Source: an uncultured Eubacteriales bacterium
Lineage (GTDB): Bacteria > Bacillota > Clostridia > Oscillospirales > Ruminococcaceae
Assembly: GCA_900318545.1 (NCBI GenBank)
Contig: ONLC01000145.1
Location: 1 to 5,843, forward strand
Direction of reading: 5' to 3'
Length of the DNA: 5,843 nucleotides
In this document: positions 5,268 to 5,843 of the stretch, piece after piece
How positions within the stretch are numbered: the stretch's first letter is position 1
How the letters are laid out: every line of letters begins with the position of its first letter
Notes under the pieces: model-generated
What the model saw: the letters and a program-made list of their open reading frames with translations, nothing else
What the model was told of the DNA's origin: nothing
Database searches by the model: none
Position numbers and translations under genes: made by a program

Positions 5268-5445
5268 GCATAGATAGTGCGGAGATTAGCCTCGTCAGGG
5301 CAGGGAAAACCCTGCAGTGCCTTACGCCGATACTCAGTTGTATCTTTTCAATTGCAGCCGCTGAGCAGAATAGTGCAGACTTATAAGTTTAGTGCAAGAC
5401 AGCCTCGGCTTGTTGGGGGAGAAAGGGGCTTCGCCCCTTTGCCCC
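5268..5445 (+). repeat. Left copy of an inverted ~180-bp intergenic repeat
   Basis: This stretch aligns with the reverse complement of about 5520-5711. Shared landmarks, in order, are GCAtAGATAG, TGCGgAGATTAGCC, CAGGGAAAACCCTG, CGCCGA, CTTTTCAA, GCAGCCGC, TAGTGC-GA-TTATAAGTTT, GCCTCGG and a GGGGC-nnC-GCCCC hairpin. The copies differ by many substitutions and small gaps, the largest about 14 bases next to the 16-bp hairpin. The end points are approximate because I aligned by eye. Confidence 0.75.
5300..5315 (-). repeat. 16-bp hairpin element, copy 2 (inverted)
   Basis: GCAGGGAAAACCCTGC is the exact reverse complement of copies 1 and 4; the loop reads AAAA on this strand. It lies inside the left copy of the inverted repeat. 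Confidence 0.85.
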
Positions 5446-5461
5446 ACTGGGGCTACGCCCC
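5422..5461 (+). repeat. Two adjacent GC-rich hairpins
   Basis: AAAGGGGC-TTC-GCCCCTTT (5422-5440, 8-bp stem) is followed by GGGGC-TAC-GCCCC (5449-5461, 5-bp stem). The related GGGGC-AAC-GCCCC lies at 5525-5537. Such hairpins are common in intergenic DNA of Ruminococcus-like genomes (recalled, not searched). Confidence 0.8.
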
Positions 5462-5519
5462 GGTCCCCGATGATCTATCAGAGCTGGGTGATAATCACAG
5501 CCGTCCGCAGGACAGAGGG

Positions 5520-5711
5520 TCGCAGGGGCAACGCCCCCGTTCCCACCACCGCCCGAGGCGGATTTCACAAAACTTATAAATCCGCACTAATTTGCTTTGC
5601 GGCTGCTCTTGAAAAGAAGCAAGCACATTTCGGCGTGAAAAGACAGGGTTTTCCCTGCGAGCGTAGCCGAGGAACACGCCGAGGGCTAATCTTCGCACTC
5701 TCTATCTCTGC
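5520..5711 (-). repeat. Right copy of the inverted ~180-bp intergenic repeat
   Basis: Read on the - strand, it parallels the left copy from AGATAG through the GCCTCGG box to the GC-rich hairpin (5525-5537). Both copies also carry a similar short open frame read inward (MRRLA..., YKF..., RL.G). This shows common descent rather than coding, since neither has a Shine-Dalgarno site. Confidence 0.75.
5643..5658 (+). repeat. 16-bp hairpin element, copy 3
   Basis: ACAGGGTTTTCCCTGC matches copies 1 and 4 at 15 of 16 positions. It lies in the right copy of the inverted repeat, at the place matching copy 2 on the left. Confidence 0.85.
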
Positions 5712-5758
5712 GTTCAAGGCAAGAAAAGCTTTAAGCAAAATTACGTCGCGATGGCGGT

Positions 5759-5774
5759 GCAGGGTTTTCCCTGC
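5759..5774 (+). repeat. 16-bp hairpin element, copy 4
   Basis: GCAGGGTTTTCCCTGC, identical to copy 1, is followed eight bases later by CAGAATAGTA (5783-5792). It lies five bases upstream of a TTGACA box. Confidence 0.85.
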
Positions 5775-5778
5775 CACC

Positions 5779-5807
5779 TTGACAGAATAGTAAAAAAGTG
5801 TTAATAT
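5779..5807 (+). promoter_or_regulatory. Promoter for a gene beginning at the right edge
   Basis: A perfect TTGACA (5779-5784), a 17-bp spacer and TAATAT (5802-5807) fit sigma-A. AAAGGGAG at 5825-5832 is a good Shine-Dalgarno site, eight bases before TTG 5841-5843, a possible start. The start could instead lie beyond the window. ATG 5822 has no such site upstream. The gene itself cannot be identified. Confidence 0.6.
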
Positions 5808-5843
5808 TATACTGTATAACTATGAAAGGGAGTGCTGTTATTG

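Larger units (their letters stand above)
5070..5843. other. Gene-free intergenic region filled with repeats
   Basis: About 770 bases show no credible gene. Open frames exist on both strands, but they lie in repeats and in GC-rich hairpins, have no Shine-Dalgarno site, overlap one another and use codons unlike the neighbouring genes. The region contains a tandem 7-mer, four 16-bp hairpin elements, three CAGAATAGT boxes, three GGGGC-nnC-GCCCC hairpins and a large inverted repeat pair. A promoter appears at its right end. Bases 5100-5150 hold only AT-rich sequence with a weak CTGTT/AACAG pairing. Confidence 0.75.

Noticed and set aside
5277..5790. Open frames of 67-132 codons on both strands in the right-hand region
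   Set aside because: They overlap each other, lie inside inverted repeats and GC-rich hairpins, have no Shine-Dalgarno site, and the similar peptides from the two arms are explained by shared repeat ancestry.

Overview
The window looks like chromosomal DNA of a low- to mid-GC Gram-positive anaerobe of the Clostridia, most like a Ruminococcus or related Oscillospiraceae. The clues are an ftsQ-ftsZ junction, purine-rich Shine-Dalgarno sites (GGGAGG), strong TTGACa/TATAAT promoters, a SigH-like sigma factor, and GGGGC-nnC-GCCCC intergenic hairpins of a kind familiar from that group. The species call is inference; no search was run. All genes lie on the + strand.

Left part (1-1975): the 3' end of ftsQ (divIB), with an unusual acidic Trp-rich tail, is followed by ftsZ, which has its own upstream promoter candidates and a hairpin after its stop. 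The next 320 bases hold no gene. They contain that hairpin, three helically phased TTTCwGAAA boxes and two near-consensus promoters in tandem.

Middle (2296-3875): a DivIVA-like coiled-coil protein has a second half built of twelve unbroken 11-residue repeats. Two bases after its stop, a GTG opens an iron-dependent fumarate/tartrate hydro-lyase beta subunit; no alpha subunit is in view. A perfect 11-bp hairpin follows. The first part of the window thus covers Z-ring assembly (FtsZ), a periplasmic-side divisome member (FtsQ) and a probable pole or septum scaffold (DivIVA-like), with a metabolic subunit attached to the scaffold transcript.

Right-middle (4003-5069): a strong extended -10 promoter drives a small SigH-like sigma factor. 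After 92 bases, which can fold into a tRNA-like shape, comes a 93-residue protein with two four-cysteine zinc ribbons. A strong intrinsic terminator closes this unit.

Right end (5070-5843): about 770 bases without a credible gene, filled with repeats. These are a 7-bp triplicate, four copies of a 16-bp self-complementary hairpin, three CAGAATAGT boxes, GC-rich hairpins, and two diverged copies of one ~170-190-bp element in opposite orientation. A TTGACA promoter and a Shine-Dalgarno site at the very end imply another gene starting at or just beyond the edge.

The best leads are the hendecad array in the DivIVA-like protein, the tRNA-like leader of the zinc-ribbon gene, the inverted intergenic repeat pair and the lone hydro-lyase beta subunit.
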